From Bacteroidota bacterium (lineage in GTDB: Bacteria > Bacteroidota > Bacteroidia > Chitinophagales > Chitinophagaceae), in the NCBI GenBank assembly GCA_023386235.1, contig JAEWKC010000040.1, positions 1 through 64,000 on the forward strand: a DNA stretch of 64,000 nt, written 5' to 3'. Position numbers and translations under genes: made by a program. Positions 34,259 through 43,297 of this stretch are shown here, piece after piece (within the stretch, counting starts at the first letter, position 1; each line of letters begins with the position of its first letter). The notes under the pieces are model-generated. The model searched no databases and was not told the DNA's origin. It saw only the letters and a program-made list of their open reading frames with translations.

Positions 34259-34771
34259 ATGACTAACGGCGAAATCATCAACAGAGTGGCTGAAAGCGGC
34301 ATTATAACTATTGATCTGGAAGATTTTTATCCTACAGAAGAAATAGCAGAACTGGATATAAAACCTTTTCTTTTCATGGAGATGCTATTGAAGGAAAAAG
34401 ACTTTAGACAACAGCTAAAAGACTATGACTGGACCAGGTTTCAACATAAAAATGTTGCCGTGTTTTGTTCTGTTGATACTATCATACCCAGATGGGCGTT
34501 TATGCTGGCCGCAAATTACCTGCAACCGGTAGCCCGGCGAATTTTTGCTGGCACAAAAGAAGAATTAGCAGAACAAATAATCTTAGAAAAGATACAACGC
34601 GAAATACAACCGGAAGAATTCACCGACAAGAGAATTGTTATAAAAGGTTGCGGCGAAAAAGAAATATCAGCCAGAATATATTTAGAAATCACTACCCTGC
34701 TGCTGCCTTTTGCCAAAAGCATTATGTATGGCGAAGCTTGCAGCTCGGTACCGGTGTATAAAAAAAGATAA
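34259..34771 (+). CDS. DUF2480 family protein
   Basis: The 170-residue protein matches the Bacteroidota family DUF2480: NGEIINRVAESGIITIDLED, FLFMEMLLKEKDFRQQLKDY, WAFMLAANYLQP, RIVIKGCGEKEISARIYLEI. The function is unknown. A mix of buried tryptophans and acidic surface suggests a soluble cytoplasmic protein. It lies 6 bases before the YggS-like gene, so the two are co-transcribed, and the -7 box touches its start codon. Confidence 0.85.
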   Translation: MTNGEIINRVAESGIITIDLEDFYPTEEIAELDIKPFLFMEMLLKEKDFRQQLKDYDWTRFQHKNVAVFCSVDTIIPRWAFMLAANYLQPVARRIFAGTKEELAEQIILEKIQREIQPEEFTDKRIVIKGCGEKEISARIYLEITTLLLPFAKSIMYGEACSSVPVYKKR

Positions 34772-34777
34772 CCTGCA

Positions 34778-35485
34778 ATGAACGATCAAGAACAAATTAT
34801 TAATAACATACAACTTATCAAACACAGAATAAAAGAAGCATGCGAAAAATCGGGCAGAAACCCGGATGAAGTGCGACTTTTACTGGCTACCAAAACAGTA
34901 GAACCCGAAAGAATAAAAATAGCGGTTGAGGCGGGAGAAAAGCTGATAGGTGAAAATCGTGTGCAGGAATACGCGGAAAAATACGAAGCAATGAAAGACA
35001 TAGAATGTGAGCGACATTTTATCGGGCACTTGCAAACCAATAAAATAAAAGATGTTTTAAAATATGTATCGTGCATTCAATCTTTAGACAGAATGGAACT
35101 TGCCGAAAAACTACAGCAGCGTTTGCTCTTTGAAGAAAGAACCATCGATGCTTTTGTGGAAATAAATACTTCTTTTGAAGACACTAAGCATGGCCTGGCT
35201 CCTGATGAAGTATTTGTCTTCCTTGAAAAACTAAAAGAGTTAAACACTATTAAAATCAAGGGTTTCATGACCATTGGCCTATACGATGCGGATGTGGAAA
35301 AAGCTAGACCGGGCTTTATTCGTTTAAGAAACATACGAGATGAAGCTATCGCTAAAGGATTGGTATCTTCCGAGGCCGGAGAACTTTCCATGGGTATGAG
35401 CGGCGATCTGGAAACCGCTATAGAAGAAGGTGCAACGATTGTACGCGTAGGTTCTGCTATTTTCGGCAGTAGAAATTATAGCTAA
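34778..35485 (+). CDS. YggS/PLPBP-family pyridoxal phosphate homeostasis protein
   Basis: The 235-residue protein is a TIM-barrel PLP-binding protein: RIKEACEKSGRNPDEVRLLL, the PLP lysine in ATKTVEPERI, GENRVQEYAEKYE, HFIGHLQTNKIKD, AFVEINTSFEDTKHGL, GELSMGMSGDLETAIEEGAT and VRVGSAIFG. These proteins control free vitamin B6 levels and have no known enzymatic activity. The stop overlaps the stop of the convergent mscS-type gene. Confidence 0.95.
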   Translation: MNDQEQIINNIQLIKHRIKEACEKSGRNPDEVRLLLATKTVEPERIKIAVEAGEKLIGENRVQEYAEKYEAMKDIECERHFIGHLQTNKIKDVLKYVSCIQSLDRMELAEKLQQRLLFEERTIDAFVEINTSFEDTKHGLAPDEVFVFLEKLKELNTIKIKGFMTIGLYDADVEKARPGFIRLRNIRDEAIAKGLVSSEAGELSMGMSGDLETAIEEGATIVRVGSAIFGSRNYS

Positions 35486-36624
35486 ATAAGCTCGTCGTTT
35501 TTATTCGGCTCCGGTGTTTCATTATTTTTTTCTACTATAATTTTAGAAGTTCCGGGATCAGAAAATTCTATATCCAACTCCTGCATGCTGCTAATAATTT
35601 CAAGATTTACATTTTCATTTAATGCTCTGAACTCTTTGAAACTTACATTCATCCAGGTATAGTATTCTACAAATATTTTATGCGCGTTTACACCGGTTTG
35701 CAAAAAGCAGACCATTGTATCCTCTTGGATGATGCTGTTCTTCTTCTGCAATATTGCCTTAACAGTCTCTATAAAGCTCTCTATTTTTTCCTGCGATGTG
35801 CTAAGGCTTAGCTCCATTGTATGCTGGTAGCGTCTTCTTGTCTGGTCACTGGTATTTTCCAGCGAGCCGCCTATCACTACTTTATTAGGAATGCTTATAA
35901 GGGTTTTATCGGCAGTGCGTATACGCGTGCTTCTTATGCCTATTTTTTCTACATTGCCGGAAATATTGTTCACCTTTATAAAGTCGCCTACCATAAAAGG
36001 TTTATCAAACAAAATTACAAAAGAGCAAATCGTATTTTCTACTGTTTCTTTCGCGGCCAAAGCCAGTGCGGCTGTTACTAATCCTAAACTGGTTAACAGC
36101 GAACTGATGTCGTAATTAAAACTTGCTTTCAAAATAATAAAAACCGCAATTACTACCAGCAACACAGATATAATATCAGATACTAATGATATGGCCTGGC
36201 TGGCAGAACGATTGTCAATTTTAGAAGAATTATTTTTAATGATATATCCTATAAAATAGTTGATACCTATCAGTAATCGGAAAAAACAAATTATGAGCCA
36301 GGCAGAACTAAGCGCTTCCAGCAGTTGCTTTAGCGAATAGTTTCTCATTACGTTCATCTCCAGCAGTGAAGGATAAGAAAGCTTATCAAGCGCAAAAAAG
36401 GTAATGCCCCAGAAAAGCAAAGTTTCAAGAGGTTGTACTACTTTTTTTATAAAATAATTGTTATATGTCTGGTATTCGGCTTTATGAAAAAGCTTAGCTA
36501 TTACTCTTGCTATCTGCTCAGAAAGTATGCGCCTGACAATAAAAGCAACAGCAATGATCAATAAAGTAATGATCCACTGCTTTACTGTATTTTCTAAGAT
36601 TATTAGATTCAAAAAATCATCCAT
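35482..36624 (-). CDS. MscS-family mechanosensitive ion channel
   Basis: The 380-residue protein has N-terminal membrane helices (around WIITLLIIAVAFIV, LETLLFWGITFFAL and the VSDIISVLLVVIAVFIILKA segment). The MscS pore helix (SSLLTSLGLVTAALALAAKE) and beta domain follow (DKPFMVGDFIKVNNISGNVE, IGIRSTRIRTADKTLISIPN). It opens under membrane tension to relieve osmotic shock. It is the last gene of a four-gene run in which successive genes overlap or abut: its ATG shares one base with the TGA of the preceding gene. Confidence 0.92.
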   Translation of the reverse strand: MDDFLNLIILENTVKQWIITLLIIAVAFIVRRILSEQIARVIAKLFHKAEYQTYNNYFIKKVVQPLETLLFWGITFFALDKLSYPSLLEMNVMRNYSLKQLLEALSSAWLIICFFRLLIGINYFIGYIIKNNSSKIDNRSASQAISLVSDIISVLLVVIAVFIILKASFNYDISSLLTSLGLVTAALALAAKETVENTICSFVILFDKPFMVGDFIKVNNISGNVEKIGIRSTRIRTADKTLISIPNKVVIGGSLENTSDQTRRRYQHTMELSLSTSQEKIESFIETVKAILQKKNSIIQEDTMVCFLQTGVNAHKIFVEYYTWMNVSFKEFRALNENVNLEIISSMQELDIEFSDPGTSKIIVEKNNETPEPNKNDELI

Positions 36625-37487
36625 CAGTAAACTTCTTTTTTATATACCATAATATTTCCCGAAGATAAAAAAAATAAAAACGGGTGAACCATTTGAATCT
36701 GAGAAATATTTTCTACAGGCAGTGCAATGGTACTTTCTCTCATAGCATTTAAGGCGCTGTAAAAAAGAAAATTATTTTTGCGTGCATAAAATGTTTGATT
36801 ATGCACAAAGACATCTTCGTAGTCTTTGAAAGCATAAGTTGTTTTCAATGCTCCGTAGTAATCAAAGATCATTAATCCTACGTTCTTATCATATAAATAC
36901 AACATGCCATCTTTATCTATTATATGGGTTGGTTGCGGCACAGAAGCAAATAACGTTTTAAAATCAGCAGATTCAAAAATTACTTTGCCTGCTTCGTTCA
37001 TTTTTTTCAGCTTGGCATCTCTGCTGTCATATACCCAGATATTGTTGTCGTAGCTTAATGCCACGGCAGAGCTTTGTAAAATACCTGACCGGCGCAAATC
37101 AAATGTAGCCGTAGTGTTCAGCAATCTGTCTAGCGCTACTATTACGTTAAAATCTTTGAAATAAACCAATGTTTTCAATGGGTTGGAAACATCTATAAAT
37201 GATATGTTGCCATATCGGCGCACATCGTTATAAGCACCTATATAGTCTCCGCCGGCATTTAACTTTATCAGTCCGTCTCCTTTTTCTGAAACCAGATAAG
37301 CATTAAAAAGATTATCAATAAATATTTTAGAAAATTTTCCGTAGATCACTTTTTCGGGCTGTGGCACAAAGGAAGTATCGTTTTGCGTAAAAGCCTGCAA
37401 AGAAAGAAAGAGACACAAGCATAGCATCGCCATATATTTACTATTGAAGCTGGCCGCACTTGAAAATATTTGATTGATCATTACCAT
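36624..37487 (-). CDS. Hypothetical exported protein (beta-propeller-like)
   Basis: The 287-residue protein has a hydrophobic signal-like segment (KYMAMLCLCLFLSLQAF, cleavage likely at TQ) about 18 residues in. The start could therefore be the first ATG or ATG codons near residue 18-20. The mature part has repeated short strands with Trp/Tyr and aspartate turns (NNIWVYDSRDAKLKKMNE, GMLYLYDKNVGLMIFDYYG), as in a small propeller. Function unknown. It overlaps lpxH upstream and the mscS-type gene downstream, so it is translated from a shared mRNA. A link to the envelope is suggested by the neighbours. Confidence 0.75.
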   Translation of the reverse strand: MVMINQIFSSAASFNSKYMAMLCLCLFLSLQAFTQNDTSFVPQPEKVIYGKFSKIFIDNLFNAYLVSEKGDGLIKLNAGGDYIGAYNDVRRYGNISFIDVSNPLKTLVYFKDFNVIVALDRLLNTTATFDLRRSGILQSSAVALSYDNNIWVYDSRDAKLKKMNEAGKVIFESADFKTLFASVPQPTHIIDKDGMLYLYDKNVGLMIFDYYGALKTTYAFKDYEDVFVHNQTFYARKNNFLFYSALNAMRESTIALPVENISQIQMVHPFLFFLSSGNIMVYKKEVY

Positions 37488-38236
37488 TTCTTTAGTTGCA
37501 TTTCAGTTCCGTCAAATTCTGCGTAGGTAAAATTAGATATCCAGTCGCCAAGGTTTATATATTTACTTTTGTCGTTCAGTTCAACTATTACCGGATAATG
37601 CCTGTGACCAAACACAAAAAAATCAATATGCTTTTGCTGCAAATATTCTTTAGAGTAAATGACCAGCCATTCTTTATCATCTCCCAGCCACTGACTATCT
37701 GCATTGCCGGTTTTTGCCCGGCTTTTCCTGCTGAAATAATTGGCTAAACCTATGCCCCATGAGGGGTGCAGGGCGCCAAACATCCACTGGCATATTTTAT
37801 TTCTGAAAACTTTTTTTAAAAATTTATACCCTTCATCGCCCGGGCCTAAACCGTCTCCGTGCCCTATTAAAAACTGCTTGCCACTTCGTTCAAACTCTTT
37901 AGGTTCAAAATACACCTGCATGTTTAATTCTGTCTGAAAATAATTTTTCATCCACATGTCATGATTGCCTATGAACAAATGCACCGGTATACCGCTGTCT
38001 GTAATTTCTGCCAGCTTGCCTAAAAGCCGTGTATAGCCTTTGGGCACCACGTTTTTATATTCAAACCAGAAATCAAAGATATCGCCTAAAATAAAAATTT
38101 CAGTCGCCGTATTTTTTATGCTTTCTAAAAAAGATACGATTTTCTTTTCTCTAATCAAACTATCATCCCCGTTGGGGGCTCCTAAATGAAAATCTGAGAG
38201 GAAATATATTTTTGTGTTTTGAAGCATGTACTGCAT
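37481..38236 (-). CDS. lpxH: UDP-2,3-diacylglucosamine diphosphatase
   Basis: The 251-residue protein is a calcineurin-like metallophosphoesterase of the LpxH type. Metal motifs are present in order: YFLSDFHLGAP, ILGDIFDFWFEY, FIGNHDMWM, IGHGDGLGPGD and VFGHRHYP. LpxH hydrolyses UDP-2,3-diacylglucosamine to lipid X in lipid A synthesis at the inner membrane. The start at 38236 directly follows the LUD gene's stop; ATG 38227 is an alternative. It lies inside a four-gene operon. Confidence 0.92.
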   Translation of the reverse strand: MQYMLQNTKIYFLSDFHLGAPNGDDSLIREKKIVSFLESIKNTATEIFILGDIFDFWFEYKNVVPKGYTRLLGKLAEITDSGIPVHLFIGNHDMWMKNYFQTELNMQVYFEPKEFERSGKQFLIGHGDGLGPGDEGYKFLKKVFRNKICQWMFGALHPSWGIGLANYFSRKSRAKTGNADSQWLGDDKEWLVIYSKEYLQQKHIDFFVFGHRHYPVIVELNDKSKYINLGDWISNFTYAEFDGTEMQLKKW

Positions 38237-38866
38237 TTATCTTTCAACCAAGAAGCAAAATACCTGCTTAGGTCCGTGAATACCTACCACTAAGGTTTTT
38301 TCTATATCTGCCGTGCGGCTGGGTCCGGTAGCCAAAGTAATCATTGAAGGCAGCTCTTCATATTTGTTTTGCACTATACCCAATCCGTCGGCAATGTCAT
38401 ACACTACCTGATCGGTATAGGCAACGCAGATATGAACCGGTGTATATACGCTGGTAGTACGGCCACTTTGCAGCGCGCTGCTCAGCAAAATGCTGCCGGT
38501 GCGTGCTATGAGCGCTTCGCAGGTAGTAATGGCTACCGGCGCTTCATTCAGATTGCTAAAGGACAGCTTGTGAAAATCATGTTGCTGCAACAGGTTAATC
38601 ATCACGCTTTCTCTACAGTATAATCTTTTCCATTCATTACTTTCGGTAAGTGTATTTAGCTGCTGTATAAAATCGGTTTCGCTGCTGCAGTAAACAAACT
38701 GGCCCTGCATTTTCGTAAAGTTCTCTGCAAACAATACATCTAAATTATCCTTTTGCTTAGGAAACACAGCGCTTACGTCATCTGTCTGAATATCAGGAAA
38801 CGGTTTTTCTACCGGCTTCCTCAATGCATTCTTTATTTTTTTTAATATATTATCTCTTGCCGACAA
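38237..38866 (-). CDS. LUD domain protein (LutC/YkgG-like)
   Basis: The 209-residue protein matches LUD-domain proteins: ARDNILKKIKNALRKPVEKP at the N-terminus, then TCEALIARTGSILLSSALQS and ITLATGPSRTADIEKTLVVG, with HGPKQV near the end. LutC is part of the L-lactate utilisation complex LutABC, but no lutA or lutB is next to it. The start codon appears to be TTG at 38866; no ATG is available before the conserved region. It heads the LUD-lpxH-hypothetical-mscS operon. Confidence 0.9.
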   Translation of the reverse strand: MSARDNILKKIKNALRKPVEKPFPDIQTDDVSAVFPKQKDNLDVLFAENFTKMQGQFVYCSSETDFIQQLNTLTESNEWKRLYCRESVMINLLQQHDFHKLSFSNLNEAPVAITTCEALIARTGSILLSSALQSGRTTSVYTPVHICVAYTDQVVYDIADGLGIVQNKYEELPSMITLATGPSRTADIEKTLVVGIHGPKQVFCFLVER

Positions 38867-39031
38867 AGTATTTTTATTTTATGATTAATGCAAATTTAAG
38901 TAATGAATTTTTATTTCCTCTATAACCCGCCAAAGTAATCTTAAAAAGTAAAAAGATCTTGCGTGGCATAAAATCCAAACAGGCGGATTTATAAGCAAAC
39001 CCGGCTGTAAAATAAAACAGTATTTGTTTTA

Positions 39032-39178
39032 TTAATTGGCTACCTGTATAGTTTTCTTTTCTATCAGTTTGCCTGCATTGAAGAGGTTGAGATAGTAAAT
39101 GCCATTGGGCAGCCGGCTTACATCTATCTGCACATTTTGAGTAGGAGCGCAGCGAAATGAAGCTTCTACTGTTGTTGT
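39032..39178 (-). pseudogene. Orphan T9SS C-terminal sorting domain remnant
   Basis: The minus strand reads TQNVQIDVSRLPNGIYYLNL, then FNAGKLIEKKTIQVAN and a stop. This is the last third of a T9SS type A sorting domain, very close to the end of the hydrolase gene at 21042. Upstream the frame runs through repeat-like sequence (KTTTVEASFRCAPT) into a stop at about 39179, with no start or cargo domain. It must be a fragment of a lost gene or a recombination product. Confidence 0.7.
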
Positions 39179-39326
39179 TTTTTAAAATCCTTCACTCTCA
39201 ATAGGCTATTATGACAGCTCAAAAAATTTATGCTACATCCGGCTTAATAGTGTTGAACACGAACAGTATAACACAATGGATTTATTAGTTTATACAAGCA
39301 GATAAACAACTTTGAAGCATAAGCGT

Positions 39327-39334
39327 TAAATTTG
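39327..39334 (+). promoter_or_regulatory. -7 box next to the uvrB start
   Basis: TAAATTTG matches TAnnTTTG and ends 4 bases before the uvrB ATG at 39339. This again suggests a leaderless mRNA. No clear -33 element is seen. Confidence 0.4.
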
Positions 39335-39338
39335 CTCA

Positions 39339-41387
39339 ATGCCATTTCAAATACATTCAGCATATCAACCTTCGGGCGATCAGCCGCAAGCCATTAAACA
39401 ACTTACAGAAGGCATTAATGCCGGCGAACATTTCCAGACTTTACTGGGCGTAACCGGTTCGGGTAAAACTTTTACCATGGCCAATGTAATTCAAAATGTA
39501 CAGCGCCCGACACTTGTATTAACGCACAACAAAACGCTGGTAGCACAGTTGTATGGCGAGTTTAAACAATTCTTTCCTGACAATGCCGTGGGATATTTTG
39601 TAAGCTACTACGATTATTACCAGCCCGAAGCTTTTATGCCGGTAACCAATACTTACATAGAAAAGGATTTAAGCATTAATGAAGAGCTGGATAAGCTTCG
39701 CCTGCAAGCCACGGCACAACTGCTTTCCGGCCGAAGAGACATTGTAGTGGTTGCTAGTGTAAGCTGTATATATGGTATGGGCAACCCTACAGAATTTGAA
39801 AATGGTATTGTTCGTATTCAAAAAGGACAAACTATTTCCCGGCAGGCTTTCCTGCATAGCCTGGTCAACTCATTATACACGCGTACGCAAATAGATTTTT
39901 CGCGTGGCACTTTCAGGGTAAAAGGCGACACGGTAGACATTAATCTTCCTTACGTGGATTACGGTTACAGAATTACTTTTTTTGATGATGAAATAGAATC
40001 CATAGAAAGCATTGACACCATTACCAATAAAAGAATAGAAAGAATAGAAAACGCGGCTATCTTCCCTGCCAATCTATACTTGGCCCCTAAGGATATGATG
40101 CAGGAGATCATGTACGAAATCCAGGACGAAATGCAGGCGCAGGTGCAGTATTTTACCAGCATTAATAAGCTGATGGAAGCCCAACGTATAAAAGAGCGAG
40201 TAGAATACGATCTGGAAATGATGCGTGAACTGGGCTACTGCAACGGTATTGAAAACTATTCACGCTTCTTCGACAGAAGACAACCCGGCACGCGGCCCTT
40301 CTGTTTGTTGGATTATTTTCCGAAAGATTTTATTTGCATCATTGATGAAAGTCATCAAACCGTACCGCAAATATCCGGTATGTACGGAGGTGACAGAAGC
40401 CGCAAACTCACCCTCGTGGAATATGGCTTTCGCTTGCCAAGCGCTATGGACAACCGCCCGCTTAATTTTCAGGAGTTTGAAAATATGATCGGGCAAACCG
40501 TTTTTGTTTCCGCCACTCCCGGAGAGTATGAACTGGCAAAAACAGAAGGCATAGTTGTAGAGCAGGTAGTAAGGCCTACAGGCTTGCTGGATCCTCCCAT
40601 AGAAATCAGGCCAAGCTTTAATCAGATAGACGACTTACTGGAAGAAATAGACCAGCAGGTAAAAAAAGGCGGACGTGTATTAGTGACAACTTTGACCAAA
40701 CGCATGGCCGAAGAAATGGATAAATACCTGCAACGTATCAACATTCGTTCAAAATACATTCACAGCGAAGTGCATACGCTGGATCGTGTAGAAATACTGC
40801 GACAACTGCGATTGGGAGAAATTGACGTGTTGGTGGGTGTGAATCTTTTAAGAGAAGGCTTAGACCTGCCCGAAGTGTCTTTAGTCGCCATTTTGGATGC
40901 GGATAAAGAAGGTTTCTTACGCAACGAACGCTCTCTTACACAAACAGCAGGCCGCGCCGCGAGAAACATAGAAGGTAAAGTGATTTTTTACGCGGATAAA
41001 ATTACCGATAGCATGCAGCGTACAATTGACGAAACCAATCGCCGCCGCGAGAAACAGGTTGCGTATAATATAGAACACAACATTACTCCTACTACGGTGA
41101 GTAAAACCAAAGAGCAGGTGTTTGCACAAACGTCGGTACTCGACATTAAAGGTTTTGATGAAAGCAAAACCAACGCTATCGCCTATGATCAGGATATAAA
41201 TAGCGGCATTGCTGCGGAAGCTACTGCCTCATACAAAGCTAAAAAGACTATTCCTCAAATAGAGAAAGAAATTGAACAACTGAAAAAACGCATGAACAAA
41301 GCTGCCAGGGATACGGACTTTATGGAAGCCGCTAAACTACGCGATGAAATGTTTGCGTTGCAGGAACAATTAAAAAAGATGAAGTAA
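39339..41387 (+). CDS. uvrB: Excinuclease ABC subunit B
   Basis: The 682-residue protein is standard UvrB: PSGDQPQAIKQLTEGI, Walker A in GVTGSGKTFTMANV, the beta-hairpin YYDYYQPEAFMP that inserts into DNA, DESHQTVPQISGMYGGDRSR, VSATPGEYEL, GVNLLREGLDLPEVSLVAIL, DADKEGFLRNERSLTQTAGR and a C-terminal UVR motif (DTDFMEAAKLRDEMFALQEQ). It verifies damage after UvrA and recruits UvrC in nucleotide excision repair. Its stop is 1 base from that of the convergent DUF1080 gene. Confidence 0.98.
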   Translation: MPFQIHSAYQPSGDQPQAIKQLTEGINAGEHFQTLLGVTGSGKTFTMANVIQNVQRPTLVLTHNKTLVAQLYGEFKQFFPDNAVGYFVSYYDYYQPEAFMPVTNTYIEKDLSINEELDKLRLQATAQLLSGRRDIVVVASVSCIYGMGNPTEFENGIVRIQKGQTISRQAFLHSLVNSLYTRTQIDFSRGTFRVKGDTVDINLPYVDYGYRITFFDDEIESIESIDTITNKRIERIENAAIFPANLYLAPKDMMQEIMYEIQDEMQAQVQYFTSINKLMEAQRIKERVEYDLEMMRELGYCNGIENYSRFFDRRQPGTRPFCLLDYFPKDFICIIDESHQTVPQISGMYGGDRSRKLTLVEYGFRLPSAMDNRPLNFQEFENMIGQTVFVSATPGEYELAKTEGIVVEQVVRPTGLLDPPIEIRPSFNQIDDLLEEIDQQVKKGGRVLVTTLTKRMAEEMDKYLQRINIRSKYIHSEVHTLDRVEILRQLRLGEIDVLVGVNLLREGLDLPEVSLVAILDADKEGFLRNERSLTQTAGRAARNIEGKVIFYADKITDSMQRTIDETNRRREKQVAYNIEHNITPTTVSKTKEQVFAQTSVLDIKGFDESKTNAIAYDQDINSGIAAEATASYKAKKTIPQIEKEIEQLKKRMNKAARDTDFMEAAKLRDEMFALQEQLKKMK

Positions 41388-41388
41388 G

Positions 41389-42105
41389 CTACAGCTCTCT
41401 GATTTTAATATCTTTGAACCAGATAGTATACCCGTGATCCTGTAAGCCTATAAACCCTTCTTTAGATATACCTTCTGTAAAACCCGGGAAATCTTTAAAC
41501 TTACTGTTTTGTACAAGATTGTCCCATTCGGGTGTCCACAAAGAATATTTTACTACTTCTTTTCCGTTTTGGATATGAACTACATTGCCGTCCTTCACGC
41601 GCACAACAATATTGTTCCAGCTGCCGGCAGGTTTGGCAGATGCAGGATCCGCAGCAATCATGTCGTATAAAGAACCTGCCAGATGTGAGGCGATTTTATT
41701 ATCAGTAGCATTGTCATTGTCCAGTATCTGTATTTCCGGAGCTGCGTAATAAATAGGCTTGCCCGGCACCTCTCTCACATTGTAGAATATGCCTGAATTG
41801 CCCATAGGACTTGCTTTCCAGTCAATAGAAAGCTCGAAATTCTTAAATTGTTTATCCGCAAAAATAATATCGCCACCCGCTCCGTGACCGGGTTGTTTTC
41901 CCTGTGCCGTAAACACTTTCATAGCGCCATCTTCAATTGTCCAGTTATCAGGCATTCCTGTACCGTTCACCTGGCGCCAACCGGTAAAATCTTTTCCGTT
42001 AAATAAAGATATCCATTTACCTTTAGAAGCTCCTGTATGGGTGGACGTGCAGGACACGAGCGCAATGGCGGCATAAACAAATAAAACGATCAATGACTTT
42101 TGCAT
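41389..42105 (-). CDS. DUF1080 (3-keto-disaccharide hydrolase-type) lipoprotein
   Basis: The 238-residue protein begins with a lipoprotein signal (VYAAIALVSCTS; lipobox LVSC). DUF1080 follows: ISLFNGKDFTGWRQVNGTGM, GDIIFADKQFKNFELSIDWK, SGIFYNVRE, APEIQILDNDNA, GSWNNIVVRVKDGNVVHIQN, GFIGLQDHGYTIWFKDIKIR. The domain is a concanavalin-like beta sandwich found in carbohydrate-active lipoproteins of Bacteroidota. Activity on 3-keto-glycosides is known for some members only. Confidence 0.9.
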   Translation of the reverse strand: MQKSLIVLFVYAAIALVSCTSTHTGASKGKWISLFNGKDFTGWRQVNGTGMPDNWTIEDGAMKVFTAQGKQPGHGAGGDIIFADKQFKNFELSIDWKASPMGNSGIFYNVREVPGKPIYYAAPEIQILDNDNATDNKIASHLAGSLYDMIAADPASAKPAGSWNNIVVRVKDGNVVHIQNGKEVVKYSLWTPEWDNLVQNSKFKDFPGFTEGISKEGFIGLQDHGYTIWFKDIKIREL

Positions 42106-42366
42106 GTGTAATGTATTTTTAAATTTCCATCAAAGTTAAAGTCAGTTTTAAGAAATCCGTGAAATTTTTATCATTATTTTTTTCTGCCGGCATATCGGCT
42201 GGTTTGACTATATAAATTCGTGAAGTAACCCATCTCATTTAATTTAGTTAACTTCGTAGAAGTAAGTAAGAGTGAGAAAATGCCGAAGTAATAGGAAAGA
42301 AAGCACTCTATGAATGAAAGCGAGTAATTGACCAACGTTTTATCTGATACAATAAATTATAAAAAT

Positions 42367-42672
42367 ATGGAAAGTTATAACAATTTGGTCGAAGGTATCA
42401 ACGACTTAAAAAAACAAGGATACGTAGAAGATTTTAACCTAAAGGAAAATTGTCTTGAATGCAGAAACGGAGAATACAAAGTTTTTCACGACGAATTTGA
42501 GATTGATAAATGGTTTCGGATAGAGGGCTTCGATTCCAGTGCCGAAAATTCTTCCATTTTATACGCCATTTCTTCTGAGAAGCATGGATTAAAAGGTACA
42601 ATGGTAAATGCTTACGGAGTTTATTCAAGTAGCATCGCCAACGAAATGTTGTCCAAATTAAAATTCGCTTAA
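42367..42672 (+). CDS. Conserved hypothetical protein
   Basis: The 101-residue protein (from ATG 42367; a longer start at 42328 adds 13 unlike residues) reads ESYNNLVEGINDLKKQGYVE, LECRNGEYKVFHDEFEIDKW, SSILYAISSEKHGLKGTMVN and AYGVYSSSIANEMLSKLKF. Similar small proteins are widespread in Bacteroidota and are sometimes labelled phosphoribosylpyrophosphate synthetase, but no PRPP-synthase motif is present. I leave the function open. No partner is apparent. Confidence 0.7.
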   Translation: MESYNNLVEGINDLKKQGYVEDFNLKENCLECRNGEYKVFHDEFEIDKWFRIEGFDSSAENSSILYAISSEKHGLKGTMVNAYGVYSSSIANEMLSKLKFA

Positions 42673-42832
42673 GATCTGCGCGAACCTTGTTTTAATGTTT
42701 GAAAGATTTGCCAATACCAGTTTTTCCCTTAGTGTAATCGGCTTGCCTGAGGTGCATACAACTTTTACGGATAAACCACTAACATATTATCCGGTCTGAT
42801 TATATAAATTGTATAATCATTAAACAGCAATT

Positions 42833-43297
42833 ATGCGTAAGAATATTTTACTTATCAGCGTTTTTCTATGCGCAGCTATTATTACTTCTTGTACTAAAGA
42901 AATGTTCATGTCGCCCGAAAGAAGAATTGTTGGCAGTTGGGAGTTGGTGTCTGTAACAAAGATGGGCATTGGCGTTGACAGAAATGATTTTGAATACGGC
43001 TATTTTACTTTTTTTAGAAACGGTTCAGTAAATTACGCAGAAACACGCACAGCCAGAAGTACATTTGAAGGCAACTGGCGCATGAACACTTATTACGCAC
43101 AGGATTGCTACGAATGTGCCGACGACAGAATTACATCCTTAACCATCAGCGTTTACGATAGTGATTTAAAAATGATGAAAACGGAATTGTTTGAAGAAAT
43201 AATCTTCAACAATTTTAACGCAAGAATGAAAGCATATAAAACGGTGAGAGGCACACGCTATATTTTCACTTTTGAAAGAAGGAAAGACCTCAATTAG
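42833..43297 (+). CDS. Lipocalin-like lipoprotein
   Basis: The 154-residue protein has a lipoprotein signal (KNILLISVFLCAAIITSC) and a lipocalin-type start to the mature domain (RRIVGSWELVSV), then beta strands (GYFTFFRNGSVNYAETRTAR, FEGNWRMNTYY, RYIFTFERRKDLN). This resembles the lipocalin_4/lipocalin-like groups in Bacteroidota lipoproteins. The ligand is unknown. Its stop overlaps the stop of the convergent serine hydrolase gene. Confidence 0.78.
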   Translation: MRKNILLISVFLCAAIITSCTKEMFMSPERRIVGSWELVSVTKMGIGVDRNDFEYGYFTFFRNGSVNYAETRTARSTFEGNWRMNTYYAQDCYECADDRITSLTISVYDSDLKMMKTELFEEIIFNNFNARMKAYKTVRGTRYIFTFERRKDLN

